This document shows positions 22,987-34,790 of a DNA stretch of 64,000 bases, one piece after another. The notes under the pieces were generated by a model. The model made no database searches. It was not told where the DNA came from and was given only the letters and a program-made list of their open reading frames with translations. Position 1 is the stretch's first letter. Each line of letters starts with the position of its first letter. Origin of the DNA: Gibbula magus (lineage: Eukaryota > Mollusca > Gastropoda > Trochida > Trochidae); NCBI GenBank assembly GCA_936450465.1, contig OW388296.1, positions 48,001,750 through 48,065,749 on the forward strand, in the 5' to 3' direction. The translations under genes were made by a program, and so were the position numbers.

Positions 22987-23104
22987 CCCTGCAAACGCTG
23001 GAGTGAATGAAGGCGAGCGATGGAGCTTCCGGTATTTCTATGGTCACTGAATATTCATGAGCTAGCCATCGCGAAACGTTTCACCCGAAAAGGGGTTTGC
23101 AGGG
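22987..23104. mobile_element. Small MITE, 118 bp
   Basis: CCCTGCAAAC at the left and GTTTGCAGGG at the right are perfect 10-bp inverted termini. No coding capacity. Confidence 0.55.
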
Positions 23105-23521
23105 TATTCTTAGTATTTCGTGTAAAGCTTGTAATGGCCTTCTCCAGGTATGATTCATGCCTCAATGTCAGCTTGTTCTCGTGACTGATAAGAGGTATGA
23201 ACTCTGGATTGTTGTAGCATTGATTTAGAGGAACTATAAATGTATTGCATGTTGTGTCATGTGTACATTTTACTGTCTCCAATCGAGATTAAGACCCAGT
23301 CAAGCTTGTGTAACTTGTTCATGACTGTCAAATATTTCAAATATAACTACAAAATAGCTTCTTGATAAAATATCGAATACAAGGGTAATTATTTTTATTA
23401 ACTTAAAAGTGTTTTCAGAGTGATTTTACCAATGTTAATGATCACCCTTGTTGCAAGACTGGTAGCAAAAAATCCAAACAGGTTTGCTTTTTATGAACGT
23501 TTATGTTCATATAATTTAATA

Positions 23522-24943
23522 AACTGAAGTACAAAAGAAAGTACACACCCAAAGATTTTCATATTAATTCATATTCATTTACAAAGTATCATTTTTATGC
23601 TCTATCCTAGTGTTACGAACGGAAACAATGAAATCATATCGTCAAAACGCATCCGAGGCATGTCAGTTCAGGTAAAAGTGATTTTTTCGAAAATCACGTT
23701 TCTTTTTCAATTTCTACATGACTTTGACGCGCTAAGGGTATAAAAACCACTGAATTCTACCATTCACTACAAGTGTTCCGAACAAAAGCACGAGAAAATG
23801 CCACGTTTAACAGCAGCAGAGCGAGAAAGAGTCGTTGGAATGTCTGAAGTTGGAGTTTCAAACAGCCAAATTGCCAGAAGGTTTGGCTGCACCTTCAGCG
23901 TCATAACCAGACTGGCCAGACATCGGACCGTCCTAGAAGTGAGAGACCGAGGGTGACGACCCCCGCTGAAGATCGTTATCTGCGCACACTGCATCTGCGC
24001 GACAGATTCGTCACCATGACGTCAACGGCATCGACGGCGTTAGGACACCACATCAGCAAAAAACACTGTCATGAGACGTCTTCGAGATGCCAGTATTCGG
24101 GCTTACCGACCGTTCCGCAGAATGACCCTGACTCGCGAACATCGCCTGGACCGTCTACGCTGGGCAAGTAGAGTGAGACGCTGGCAACGTCGTGATTGGG
24201 CAAGAGTGATCTTCAGCGACGAAAGTCGATTCAAGCTCTTCACAGCAGACGGCAGAGTGAGGGTTTACAGGCGTAGAGGCGAGGGATAGGCTGCAGCGTG
24301 TGTCCAAGAAGTGGTACCCTATGGCGGTGGCAGCATCATGGTCTGGGGCGGGATCTGCGGCGACCGGAAGACCGATTTGGTGACAGACCCTTACAGCCCA
24401 GAGATACAGGGATCAAGTGTTGCAGCCTGTGGTTGTCCCCTTCATACAAAGGTAGCAGCAAGGGATGATTTACCAACACAATAACGCCAGACCACATACT
24501 GCCAGGATCACCATGGACTTCTTCAACCAACAAACTATCCTGATTTATCCCCATCGAGCATCTTTGGGACCATTTGGGAAGACGACTTAGACGTCGCCCA
24601 CAGCAACCAGTCAACCTACAGGCACTACATGAACAGTGGCAAAGTATCCCTAAAAACGTCATTAACGGTAATGGGGATCACACCCGATACTAACTCCTCA
24701 TTTATGGACATCAGACCACGGAATGTTGCAGAAACAATGAGTTTAAATTTCCAAATATACCCCTAGTGGACACTAAGAGAAGTAGAGAAATGATGAATGG
24801 TGAAGTGAGAAGTAAATACCTGTCCTTGCCATGTTTGAAAATGGTTCACTATTAATATTAAACCTTTGAAATGCTGGAAATTTTGACCTGTTGTCTTTTA
24901 TTAATAAATGACTTGGGTGCGTACTTTATTTCGTACTTCAGTT
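23522..24943 (+). mobile_element. Tc1/mariner-like transposon, inactive
   Basis: Inverted termini ACTGAAGTACAAAAGAAAGT (left) and ACTTTATTTCGTACTTCAGT (right) bound 1.42 kb and are flanked by TA. It contains a damaged transposase (23798-24693). Confidence 0.8.
23798..24693 (+). pseudogene. Tc1-family transposase pseudogene
   Basis: Starts MPRLTAAERERVVGMSEVG, with a helix-turn-helix-like NSQIARRFGC. After an in-frame stop near 23953 the homology moves to other frames (PRVTTPAEDRYLRTL, then ARVIFSDESRFKLF with a DDE aspartate, then RVRVYRRRGEG and a stop). SIMVWGGI, then YQHNNARPHTAR and PIEHLWDHLG, follow in further frames, ending VINGNGDHTRY. In the second catalytic block the usual Asp is replaced by Asn (HNN). 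The segment before PIEHLWD is short. Several stops, frameshifts and a lost catalytic residue make it non-functional. Confidence 0.85.
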
Positions 24944-26029
24944 ATAAGATTTAAAGTAATATTTTAAGATTTAAATGACCCTTTTTGACAAGACAATAAT
25001 TCACAAATATATACCTATCATTTAATGCATACTAGTAGTTTATATTCCGTAAAATAGTAGTAAAATAGTGTTTTACTACACTCCCCCCCCCCTCCCCCCC
25101 TCCCCCCCCCCCCATTATATATGTTGAGAGGTTTAGATATAAAATGTTAATCTGACGTCGTTACATACTATACATTATTTGTTTTAGTGGTTTAGTAAGA
25201 ACATGTAAACATGGCGTCGTTTCTATAATGTAGATTCTGTATGTTTCAGCAATATAAAAATGTGTAAACCAGTGTCCCCATGCTATCTTTCTTTGTTTTG
25301 TTTGGACACTGCATATATCACATATATCAGGATCTATATATGATAACTTTTAATACTCTTACATATTGCACAAGGTGTGTTAAATAACTCTGTAACTCAT
25401 GCTCAACAGCTTTGCCTAAATCTTGTTATAACCGAAATCAATATATCTGCATAGCTGCAAGTGCATAAAAATCTGTCTCATGCCGTGTGTCACGTATTGC
25501 GTTCTGCTCGGTGCTTGACTACCCAAGTATGTCATATTGAAACCACTCGTTTACCAAGTGTTACTTGACTGTTATCCAAGTACAAATGTATATATTTTTA
25601 AAATAACATTAAAAGTAAGTTTCTCTGAAATGTGTTATGCTTGTTAAACACATTTTCCATCACTTTAAGTTTGAGTCAACGAACTTGAAACTTACCCCTG
25701 TACATATTGTACTCACGATATTCACTTTCAAAACGTGCATCATTTGGTAAAGGTCAAACACACTACAATTCAGAATGATGATAATTTATCATTGCATAAA
25801 ACTATTTCTGCCACTCACTAACGTCTAACGTGATATCAGAATATAAGGAAAGTATAGGGAGTTACAATGAAAGTGAAATTGCTCAAATTAATGTTGATGT
25901 TTTATTATATGCTATTGAGATTATTCTAACAGTTATTTGTTTATAAGAATGATAATCTTACACATTATGAATTATATCAACAGTAAAGTTGTAAGACACT
26001 GTGCATTGTAAGGAATGATGTTGGTTAAA
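24944..26029. other. Intergenic AT-rich DNA with a C-rich tract
   Basis: Apart from a near-pure C tract at 25083-25113 (broken by two T), I see no gene or known repeat. Confidence 0.5.
25083..25113 (+). repeat. Poly-C tract
   Basis: 31 bases, 29 of them C. It could form quadruplex structure on the G strand. Confidence 0.95.
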
Positions 26030-26150
26030 CTGTGTGTTTCTGGGATCTATCCATAGTTGGGATAGCTACACTTTAGACTAGCCGGTATCAAACTTCATTT
26101 ATTTTAATAGTGTAATGTTAAAAGTAGGTGTTTTAACATCTAAGCACAAC
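26030..26150 (-). repeat. Inverted copy of the ~190-bp tandem unit
   Basis: ATCCATAGTTGGGATAGCTA, GACTAGCCGGTATCAAACTT and GTGTAATGTTAAAAGTAGG are the reverse complement of the unit at 22341-22965. Confidence 0.8.
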
Positions 26151-26159
26151 TGGTATACT

Positions 26160-26780
26160 AGTTATTAGAAAGAGATGGCAATAAGAAACTTTGACACAAG
26201 TTCATTCGTAACAGAGTTATGTCCCTTTGAACATGAAGCCGAAAAACGCCCTTTTTAAAAAGGACCATAATCAGGGACATATAACTCGAATCAAAGGTCA
26301 TTATTCAAAATTCGGTTTCAGTACTTTTTTTCTATACTCATTTAGTTTTCAAATGAGCTATCACACCGTTATTTACCGGGAAAGATAAACAAAAATTCAT
26401 TTTTTTTAAAGAAAAAAAATGTATTATTACTTACCGATGGGGAATGTTGTTGCCCACATTTTGGTGAATGTTTTATGAACAGATCTTGATAGGTTTTCGA
26501 GCTATTGAGTTTTGAAGTTTTGACTTCAAAGGGAGATAACTCAAGAAAGAAGTCGAAAATCCAAAATACAGCTCGTTATCATCGTTTTAACTGTTAGTTC
26601 GGAATTCATGGCACAAAATTCTGTCAAAAAGGCCATAGTTATTTCAGGGAATCAGCATAAAAACAATAGGTCTTCAGACATTCGTCTTGAAGACCTAATA
26701 AAAACAATATGTCTTTTAGATATTCGTTTTGAATACCTAATACAGACCCAATCTGAATAAATTTAGATCAACTGTCCTAT
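26160..26780 (+). repeat. Dispersed repeat family R3, copy 1
   Basis: This matches 50235-50890 in inverted orientation. Shared blocks are AACATGAAGCCGAAAAACGC, ATGTTGTTGCCCACATTTTG, TTTTGACTTCAAAGGGAG and GGCCATAGTTATTTCAGGGA. It ends with a small hairpin, AGGTCTTCAGACATTCGTCT then TGAAGACCT (about 26668-26697). Confidence 0.75.
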
Positions 26781-26888
26781 ATCATGGATGTACAGACGAT
26801 CTAACAGTGGCCAGTATCAAACGTCGTACCGTAGACCTTTCGTGTGTAAAAGAGGGAAGTACGATTTGACCAATCATTGATTCATGTC

Positions 26889-27112
26889 TGGGTCGTGTTC
26901 AAGAGTGGTTTCAAAGTAATCGTTCCATTAGCAATTACTTTTAAAAATAACCTCTCTTGAACGCGATTGCTAAATGTAGCGTTACGTAGCAAGACGAGCA
27001 AACTTCGAGGAATTTTCACTGTGTCGTTCAAGAGAGAATGAGCGCTTCTTGAGCGCTACTTAAACGCTACATTGAGCAATTTAAACGCTTGCTGTTATGG
27101 AACGGAGCCCTG
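26889..27112 (+). mobile_element. MITE family M-A, copy 2
   Basis: Starts GGGTCGTGTTCAAGAG and ends ATGGAACGGAGCCCTG. It contains the GTAATCG...AGCAATTAC internal inverted pair and the GCGCTACTTAAACGCTACAT block. Confidence 0.75.
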
Positions 27113-28045
27113 GTGTCACAATAGACAATAAAACTGCTTTAGACTTATAGCTTCCCGTCCAGTTTTCATAAACAGTATATCGATAAACACATTTTGAAAA
27201 AAATAAAATAATGTTTGGTTACTAATAAGAAAGAAAACGGTATTATATGGTTGTATGTAATGAGATTTGTTTTATGAATAAAATGTTTTGCTCTATTATA
27301 TCACGTAAACTTAGATAAAAATCAAAAGTTCACTTGAATTGAATTCTCACCTTTTATAATGTTTTTATTATCTTTCATTTATCCTTATTTGCTGACAGGA
27401 CTTTCGAAGTTTGGGTCGCTTGGTGCTTCCGAATGACAGTTAATTACCCCTTTCATCGTACATCGGCGAAACGATGTTTGGAGTTTGAGAAAGCTCAGGC
27501 GAGATGAGGCCTCTTTTGTGATTGGCTAAGCGAAATTCAAACCTCAACGGGACAGCCCTGTGCATTGGGAAATGTCAGATCAACATGGTCTAACCTAATA
27601 TACCTGTTGATAAAAATATATTTAGATGGGTTGCTGTGTAGTCGTTTTAATGCATTTAAGGGAAATAAGTGTTTATGACATCAACTTCTATATTGACGCA
27701 GTTAATCTAAAGGATACCTGTCTTTGAAACCAAGTTTCATCGGATTGTCGTGATATGTCATGTTGTAGATACAAGATTTCTCTAGCAATTGATATCATAA
27801 ATATGTTTTCCTAAAAGTAATGTTGTATTTGAAACATTAACATACTCGATAAGGATCTTTAATATCTATTTTGCTCTCCTCGAACTGAATGATATTTTAT
27901 GTGCGCTTTACAGTTGGATCACTTGGATCTAAAACATTTACCAGTGGCCGTCAACAACACACCCAACCAACCTTTGAACAATTCTGGATCTGCCACTGTT
28001 CACACAATTGCACTTTATCTGTCTCGGGTTTCGGTAAAGAAAATA
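27113..28045. other. Intergenic; fragment shared with 50235-50300
   Basis: At 27500-27620 the reverse complement matches 50240-50340 (ACAGGTATATTAGGTTA, then TTGATCT.ACAT and AGGGCTGT). No gene is seen. The frame at 27899-28129 overlaps a repeat and is not supported. Confidence 0.4.
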
Positions 28046-28049
28046 GATA

Positions 28050-28160
28050 ACCGGGCGTTCTACATTCTCTTCCCACATAGGTTACTCCCTTCAGATTTCC
28101 GATCCTACCCACTGTTGTTTTACGCTTGAAGTCGGGGCAGAAAGGGAGTGTCCTTATTGG
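28050..28160 (-). repeat. Dispersed repeat family R4, copy 1
   Basis: The reverse complement (GGGTAGGATC.., CTGAAGGGAGTAACCT, GTGGGAAGAGAATG) matches 31005-31200 and, more weakly, 35795-35985. Confidence 0.7.
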
Positions 28161-28432
28161 TTGCAATTGAATCAAGTTGTGCAATCAGCGACGCCGTTTT
28201 AAAAGTGACATTCGCCAATGACACGTCATAATGCTAAAATAAACGTAAGACCAACGTTTTCTCGTTTAATGTATTTCCTCGAAATATGCTATTAATTTTG
28301 TGAAAATTATTAATCATAAACATGCTTATAAATAAAGAAGACCAAATCAGAGACAACTACCAAACAAAGTTCATTTGTGTTATTAACATCAGACAGATTC
28401 GAAGGACATATGCTAATGAGCAAGACCCTTAA

Positions 28433-30992
28433 AGGAGGACTATGAGGGATAATGAGCCCGCTGATGGCGAACGTGTTGCGTGCTGGTGACATGGTCACGT
28501 GACTCGGACTGGGCGCAGACCAAGCGATGTGGTCATGTTTTTGACAGGGGATTCCCCCTTTTCACAGGCGATCGTTGATTGGCTGTTTCATTCTCGTTCT
28601 TGTTTTGGACCCCGCCATCGCTCACTACAACGATTTCATGGTCCATGACCAGGTTCGAGACAACACAGCCTACAGACACCAATCCCACAGACGATTTAAT
28701 TGTGTTGCAGAGGTTTGGACGTCTTGGACAGACGATTTTACTGGAAATCCGGGATCGATTCCTTGATCCCCAAGGGCACTACACTGGGTTTATCGGACTT
28801 TAGATGTGTAGATGTGTGGGGGGAAAACGATTACAATAAAAAATGTATTACTATTAATTCATTTGGTATTCTTCATAAAGCAAAACTATTTTCGTAAGGA
28901 ATGACATATATTTAATTTAAGAAACCATTGTAGTAAAATATATGTAAAAGATGTATTTTAACTCATAAAACATGTTAAACAAGTTTTGTAGGTAACAACT
29001 TCAATATTGTAAAAAAAAACCAGCATTTTTCATGTCACTCAGTCTCTATGAATGTACATCATACATACTGGACAAAACAGTGGCATTTTGAAATTATTCC
29101 ATAGTGATATATTTATTGATAGTGATGTTTTAATCCTGAAATATATAAACCCCAACTTGGACATATAAATATACTCTGTCAATGTCAATAAATATACACA
29201 TTTGTTTTGACATCGATTATCCCAACAATGTTGAATACATGTTTTATAAATGTATTGCTAAACAGTCATTGAATTGTTAATACTGTTCACATAAACCTTC
29301 TTATAACAAATTAAATGTACAATATATTGACATGCAAGTCGTGTGTCATTTATCTAGTCAGTAGTGTATACAGCGTGCAGAGAAACTTTGCAATCGACAA
29401 ATTGTCTAGCCAGACTGGAGACAATTGCAATGCGATTTGGCAATAGAAAGCTTACATATAATGCTTTGAAGTTTCATCCCCAGGGTTCTACTTGAATCTA
29501 TGTACAAATAACAGTGTTCAATACACATTGTCTGTTATGTCAGCAGCATTTCCTGTATATTAGCGGTTGTCGTCTCCACTGACACTACCAAATACCACAA
29601 TTATGTAACGTCGCAGATTGTGATCACATCATTACACGGAGCCAGATACCTTTCAATTAGCATTCAATTAGCATTGCTATGTCCCTGTAATGAAGTCTTT
29701 TGGTGATATTTTCATTTCTACCAGATTTTAAAATATTTGATTTTTTATAAGTTACGCATAGGGCAAACTGAAAGAAGTCATCTGTTTGTTTCCAAATGTT
29801 CCTTTTTAATGTGTTTTATTTGTATTTTCTTTTTATGAATTATTGATAGTTTGATATATTTTTGTTTTATCAAAACTAGCAATTGCGTGAGGTTCAATTA
29901 ACGGTTTCATGAAATAATTTGGAAACTATTACATTTTCTTTGTAACCACTTGTAAAGTTTTAAATGACCGCGGAAAAAATATGGAAATATGTAGAAATAT
30001 TACATTATCACATATGACAACAACATTAAGTTTATTAATTATCAGTTTAGCGCTCACATCGTTTATGCAGCAGCATACCTGCGAAAATGATTGCGTCATC
30101 ATTTATTCTAACAAAGTTTGCGGCAGTTGCTGAAATTTAAATAGGAAAGCATGCTCTCAATAAATGACAAATTACTTCAAGCAGTTTAACTAGGGATAAT
30201 GTATTGTTCCAAGACTATTATCCATGTGTTTAAGGATATAAAGAATAAGTTTGGTGAATAGTTTAAACCACTGACGCATGCCAGAACATTTGGGTTGTAG
30301 GGTCCGAAGTAAGGTCAATCTTGTCCGAACTGATATACGCAACTTTAACCGGGTTTTTTCTGTTAATCTAAAGCAATTCTGACATATCTATGTAAAATCG
30401 AGTAAAATACTTTATATCCAATATTTTGATTTGCTGAAATTGACATTTTAAAGATTATTATTTATTATACAGTCTTTCATAATATTTGAATCGGATCAGT
30501 GTCCAAGCTTCGGTCAGTTTGCGCTACTCTAACCTTTTATGTCTGAAACCTTTTATGGGTGAAATAGGTTTAATGTAGTTAAATATCAGATAAGCGAACC
30601 AATTTGATATAATTCTTTTATTTTGCGATACACATATGAGTTTGATATCAATAATAGAAAAGGGAAATGGTCTGCATTGTAATAAATATAAGCTCATATC
30701 AGTATATCACTATATCCACATTGGAACTTGGTTCATTATGGGCTAAATATTATTATTATGAACACAACGCAAAAAGGTAAATAACGCTATTATAACGAGC
30801 TCGAATTATAGACACTCCGTTTCGCCGTTGAGTAAAGCGAGAGAGGGGTCAGACGCGAGAAGATTAGGAGCGCGTAGGATTGCGCAGACAAAACTACGCT
30901 GAGTAGAGAGAACGCTAATTGAGATTTCCGGCTCGGCACGCTGTGGTGGTAATTACTCGTGGATCGTTTTAATTATCCCGCATAGTCCTCCT
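28433..30992. mobile_element. 2.56-kb element with TTAA target duplication
   Basis: Ends AGGAGGACTATGAGGGATAA and, inverted, AGGAGGACTATGCGGGATAA match at 19 of 20 positions. Both are flanked by TTAA (28429-28432 and 30993-30996). The interior is mostly AT-rich without a recognisable transposase. A coding-looking frame at 28579-28803 ends FLDPQGHYTGFIGL, but its identity is unknown. TTAA specificity points to a piggyBac- or Kolobok-type non-autonomous element. Confidence 0.7.
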
Positions 30993-31004
30993 TTAAGAGT
31001 AGCA

Positions 31005-31200
31005 TGCCAAGATCTTTGAAGTCACTCGGTCGACTTCGCCGTTGAAAGAAGAGTTTCCATTGGTTAAGAAACAGTGATAGAGGATGAAGTTCAACTTTCC
31101 TCCGCTAGGGGGATTTGCTTCTGCTCTCGATTTCAAGCGAAAAACCACAGAGGGTAGGATCGCAAAACTGAAGGGAGTAACCTCTGTGGGAAGAGAATGG
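31005..31200 (+). repeat. Dispersed repeat family R4, copy 2
   Basis: Blocks GGTCGACTTCGCCGTTGAAAG, CATTGGTTAAGAAAC, CTCCGCTAGGG and AAGGGAGTAACCTCTGTGGG. The copy at 35795-35985 keeps the same order. Confidence 0.75.
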
Positions 31201-31333
31201 GCGTTCTAGACCTATCGGGTCTTCCCAAGGGCAAAATCCTGTCTTTGCTAGAACGCTCTCGGATGAACACTCAACTCAATGCTTCAAAATTGAAAAGTAT
31301 TGTCACGGTCAGCAAAATCAACTGGGCCCTGAA

Positions 31334-31359
31334 CCCCCCCCCCCCCCCCCCCCCCCCCC
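31334..31359 (+). repeat. Poly-C tract (26 C)
   Basis: Uninterrupted C run. The Pro-repeat frame across it is an artefact. Confidence 0.95.
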
Positions 31360-31688
31360 GCGATGAACGCCTATCGGGGGATAATAAATGAGTAAGTTGA
31401 TTAATAAAAGAATGATTAAGATTATAAAAGCTTGGATTTTTTATTTAAAAAATAAGATATCACTTACTGATAAAGACACATACATTGAAAGCGAGTAATG
31501 AAAGAAGAATGACAATATAATATTATCATGTGAAGGTAACTTCACTACTCTTTTGGTCACAAAAGAAGCAATTATAAAATGCAAATTTAAGTGTATGATT
31601 AAGAAATATATAAAAGATTACAACATAACCACAAAGAACTTTTAAGAAAAAATGGCATTGTTATCACAAAATTTTCAAAAGAAGAACT

Positions 31689-31998
31689 GAGGCGTGTTCA
31701 GGACCACGAGTACTCCCTTGGCGTGTACGGGCGTACCCGCGAAAGGTTCCTGAATGGAAACCTGAGGTACTTCCCAAAAACATTTCAGAATATCCTCACC
31801 ATTTTGGAATAAATAGGTGCCTTGCACATGGCAATTGGCAACTTTTCAATTGAGGGGGTAATAAAAGATAGCAAAAATTAGATAATCAAATTTTCCAAAT
31901 CAAATCAAATGCTCCAAAGTGTTCACGCATGTATTCGCGAGAACGCGCGAACTCGTTGTCGTTCAGAAGCGAGTATTCGCGGTTCTGAACACGCCTCT
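31689..31998. mobile_element. MITE with GAGGCGTGTTCAG termini
   Basis: TGAGGCGTGTTCAGGACC at the left is mirrored by GGTTCTGAACACGCCTCT at the right. A secondary CG-rich palindrome (TTCGCGAGAACGCGCGAA) lies near the right end. It lies 3' of the ADP-ribosyltransferase gene. Confidence 0.6.
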
Positions 31999-32176
31999 GA
32001 ATACATGAACAACGATACGAACATTGAAGGCGGGTACTAAATTAAGAAAGACAAAACAGTCAGGCAATCACTACTCTCTTGATGACAAATAAACAAATAA
32101 AGCAAGGGTAAATCTATTATTAACAAATACAAAAACGATTAATAAGTGTAGCCGCTGCGATCTGAGAAAGTCACTT

Positions 32177-32935
32177 TCAGAAGAATCTCTGAATGATGAC
32201 AAGTACCATCAGAATGGGCGAGTAGGTCTGAGGGCTGCATCCACCACACAATGTGTACACCGTTGTGGATCGCTTGCTTCGTAGAGAGGGTTTCAGGTAT
32301 ATGTAGTCGTACACGCCATCCGACGTCGTATTATAAACTTCAAATTGTTCAGTTGGTGGGATGACATACTCACCTTCTGCAAACCAAGATAGGTTGCCAA
32401 CGTATCCAGCCTGTCGACTATAGTCAAACTGCAAAATAGTGCAGCCTTCTTGAGAAAAATCTTCTTTGGCGACTTGAATGTTAATGGAGGTCGATGAAAA
32501 GCCGGGAAGTCGAAGAATTGTTCCATTATCGATGGTGACCGTGTCCTTGTAACCACGAAATAGGGCATATGAAGTTATGTGTAGTTTACCGATAGCTTTG
32601 TTCAGCCAGTAGTGAAAAACAGGGTATATGTCCCTCCCTTCCCTCAACTTATCGTTTAGTTCTTTATATAGTTTAAATTTATCCATTGTGTATAAAAGGA
32701 CAGCTTCTGTTTCATCTTTGGATAAACCAAGGTATTCCCCTATTGATATTTTACTGTTGTAAAAAGATCTGTTTTCTTCCTCCATCAATTCAACGTATGA
32801 TTCATAAAGCTTGCTTGACTTCTTCTGTTCTGCTTCTTCCTTAATCGACGTTTTAGTAGACGTCGTCTCCCTGACACCTTTTTCACACAGTTGGAACCTT
32901 CCTCCAGGACAAGGAGTCGCCGCGCGCTTGTGTAT
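32177..32935 (-). CDS. Arginine-type (R-S-ExE) mono-ADP-ribosyltransferase, last exon
   Basis: The exon opens after a CTCAG acceptor (32940-32936) in phase 0 and runs 252 codons to the stop. With the two upstream exons the product is 278 residues, the size of vertebrate ARTC-type ecto-enzymes. Family motifs are in order: Arg153 in YALFRGYKD (NAD binding), Ser174-Thr175-Ser176 in GFSSTSIN, and Glu213-x-Glu215 in FAEGEYVIPP, where the last Glu is catalytic and the first favours arginine acceptors. The C-terminus ends in a short hydrophobic stretch (PILMVLVII, about 266-274) after a small-residue segment, as in GPI-anchor signals. The enzyme would transfer ADP-ribose from NAD+ to arginine on extracellular or secretory-pathway targets. 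An ATG-only reading would start at 32785 and lose the exon's first 50 codons. Motifs are seen; the acceptor and anchor are inferred. Confidence 0.8.
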   Translation of the reverse strand: MHKRAATPCPGGRFQLCEKGVRETTSTKTSIKEEAEQKKSSKLYESYVELMEEENRSFYNSKISIGEYLGLSKDETEAVLLYTMDKFKLYKELNDKLREGRDIYPVFHYWLNKAIGKLHITSYALFRGYKDTVTIDNGTILRLPGFSSTSINIQVAKEDFSQEGCTILQFDYSRQAGYVGNLSWFAEGEYVIPPTEQFEVYNTTSDGVYDYIYLKPSLRSKRSTTVYTLCGGCSPQTYSPILMVLVIIQRFF

Positions 32936-33055
32936 CTGAGGATTAAAATAAGCAGGATAGTAGAAAAGTACAACTTTAGGAAGTTGCTAAACTTGAAATT
33001 ATTTTCTATACAAATCTGTCCTGAACCGATTAGGCCATAGAAACAGCAAATCACC

Positions 33056-33404
33056 AGCGCATTTTGTTAATAATTGGCACATGAAATCAAACAGAAAAGT
33101 TCTTTCAAGGCAATATGTCGTAATTCAGGCATTACTTAACTTTCTATATACAGCTATTTATAAAAGAAAATATTGATTCGTAAAACCTATTTATTTAATT
33201 ATGTTTATACAATCAAGATGTTTGTAAATGACATAGTATTTTTTTAATTAAAACTAAAGTAGAATTCAAAGATGAAACAAAATGTTATCAGAGGATAGCC
33301 GAGATCATTAATGAAACTGAACATACACGTTCATTAGATTCTATATATACAGGGATACATTTATTTCGTTTAACCTTTTTTTACTTTGAAGTTCCCACAA
33401 CCCA
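33056..33404. other. Intron 2 of the ADP-ribosyltransferase gene (start of unique part)
   Basis: AT-rich, no exon seen. Intron 2 runs from 36041 down to 32936 and also contains the elements at 33405-34500, 34600-34790 and 35795-35985. Confidence 0.5.
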
Positions 33405-34500
33405 TACATATATAGAGAGATTATTAATCATATGTGTTTCTGTATCATTAACATCACATATTTGTAATACAAATTGTATTAGACTTTGATGAGCATAATA
33501 CATCATTTTTTATTCCAAATATATGATATTAATGATACGGAAACACGCGAGGTTGATACTATCTTTTACATATCATGATATTAATAAAATAAGGGCTTAT
33601 GTGTACATTTGAGAAGTGAATTGACCTTGTTTTTGCAGCATAATTTCATTGACAATATCCAAAGATGAAGATCACTATACCAGCTATATGGTTTTGAGCT
33701 GCCTGGAATTTTAAATAACACGATGTAACGATTCTTAAAACAAAAATCCCTGACTTCCTGTTCATGAGGATACTGTTTATAAGTTCATAATTATCTTATA
33801 ATTGAAAAACTAATGAAGAACTTGGTCACTATTTACTTCTGTAGCACATGGTTGACACGTTGTGCCAATTCATACACGGCAGTTGCAGGTTAGACACATT
33901 ATTGTTCCAATAAAGGCCTACATTATAGTTTAATAATACCATAATATTACATGTAGTAACCAAGTTTCAACGTTTGGGAAAATGCGCTGCCTGGCTCAAT
34001 CGGCTTGTTGAATAGCAGTATCTCTCAGAACAAACGGTAATTATTTGGAGGTGGACTTGTTTTCTTTGTTTATGATGTACCTATTAATGTACTTAACAAC
34101 GTATGTTCATATCCCAAGAGCTGCTATATGATTAGGCGGCGGCGCGTCGGTATTGGCCACACAGAAATAATTTTGTATTCAGAAAACTGAAGCTACTTGC
34201 TGCATGCTGTTGGTCAATGGTGCATTGAAGTTTTGTACGATGTTGGAATAAAAAACACTTTTCTTGACCTTCAAATATAAATGCACTGAACCATTTCAGA
34301 TTACTATTTTCGAATATACATTCAAGCAGAAATATAAGCGCAAACTCGCAGTGATGCTTTTCAATGATAGGTAAACAGTTTAAGGATTCGCATAAAATTT
34401 TTAGAATTATGCAAAAGTAGCTCGTATATTTGACTTTTTGCATATTTGTCAGATTTGGATACCACGTTTATCAACAACACTCTCCATTACATGATAAATG
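33405..34500. mobile_element. Possible non-autonomous relative of the Crypton-like element
   Basis: The left end is a hairpin (arms 33421-33481 and 33492-33555) closely similar to 18346-18487. The right end (34375-34497) matches 20455-20600. The order and orientation of the two ends are the same as in the 2267-bp insert, but the 0.8 kb between them shows no recombinase. It could instead be two separate dispersed repeats lying near each other. Confidence 0.45.
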
Positions 34501-34599
34501 TGCTTATTCGAGTTTAATCAAATTATTAATACAGACAAAACGGGTCGCATTCCTATACATTTTCGTTGTGAGGGAGACATACACTGGAGGAACGACCGT

Positions 34600-34790
34600 T
34601 TTTTTCCACTAGTGGAAAGGCGTTCTTTCGGAGAATAAAAAGCGACCTTTCCAATCTTTCCACCCGTGGAAAGAGGCAGCTTTCCACGCCTTTTATTTCC
34701 AAAGACGGATAGAACGACCTTTACAAAGCCACTTTTGAAATATCGGCTGATATATATGATATATGCCTTTCCACAGCCATCACGCTAATG
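34600..34790. repeat. Cluster of TTTCCAC / GTGGAAA palindromes
   Basis: TTCCACTAGTGGAA (34606-34619 region), CTTTCCACCCGTGGAAAG, GGCAGCTTTCCACGCC and GCCTTTCCACAGCC occur within 170 bp, giving several possible small hairpins. Element type unknown. Confidence 0.4.

Noticed and set aside
31197..31391. Small protein with a Pro run
   Set aside because: The frame crosses a 26-C homopolymer and begins in dispersed repeat R4.
32785..33054. 89-codon minus-strand frame with a hydrophobic stretch as an ART upstream exon
   Set aside because: It is in a different frame from the enzyme and overlaps its exon. The phase-compatible signal-peptide exon at 39950 explains the N-terminus better.
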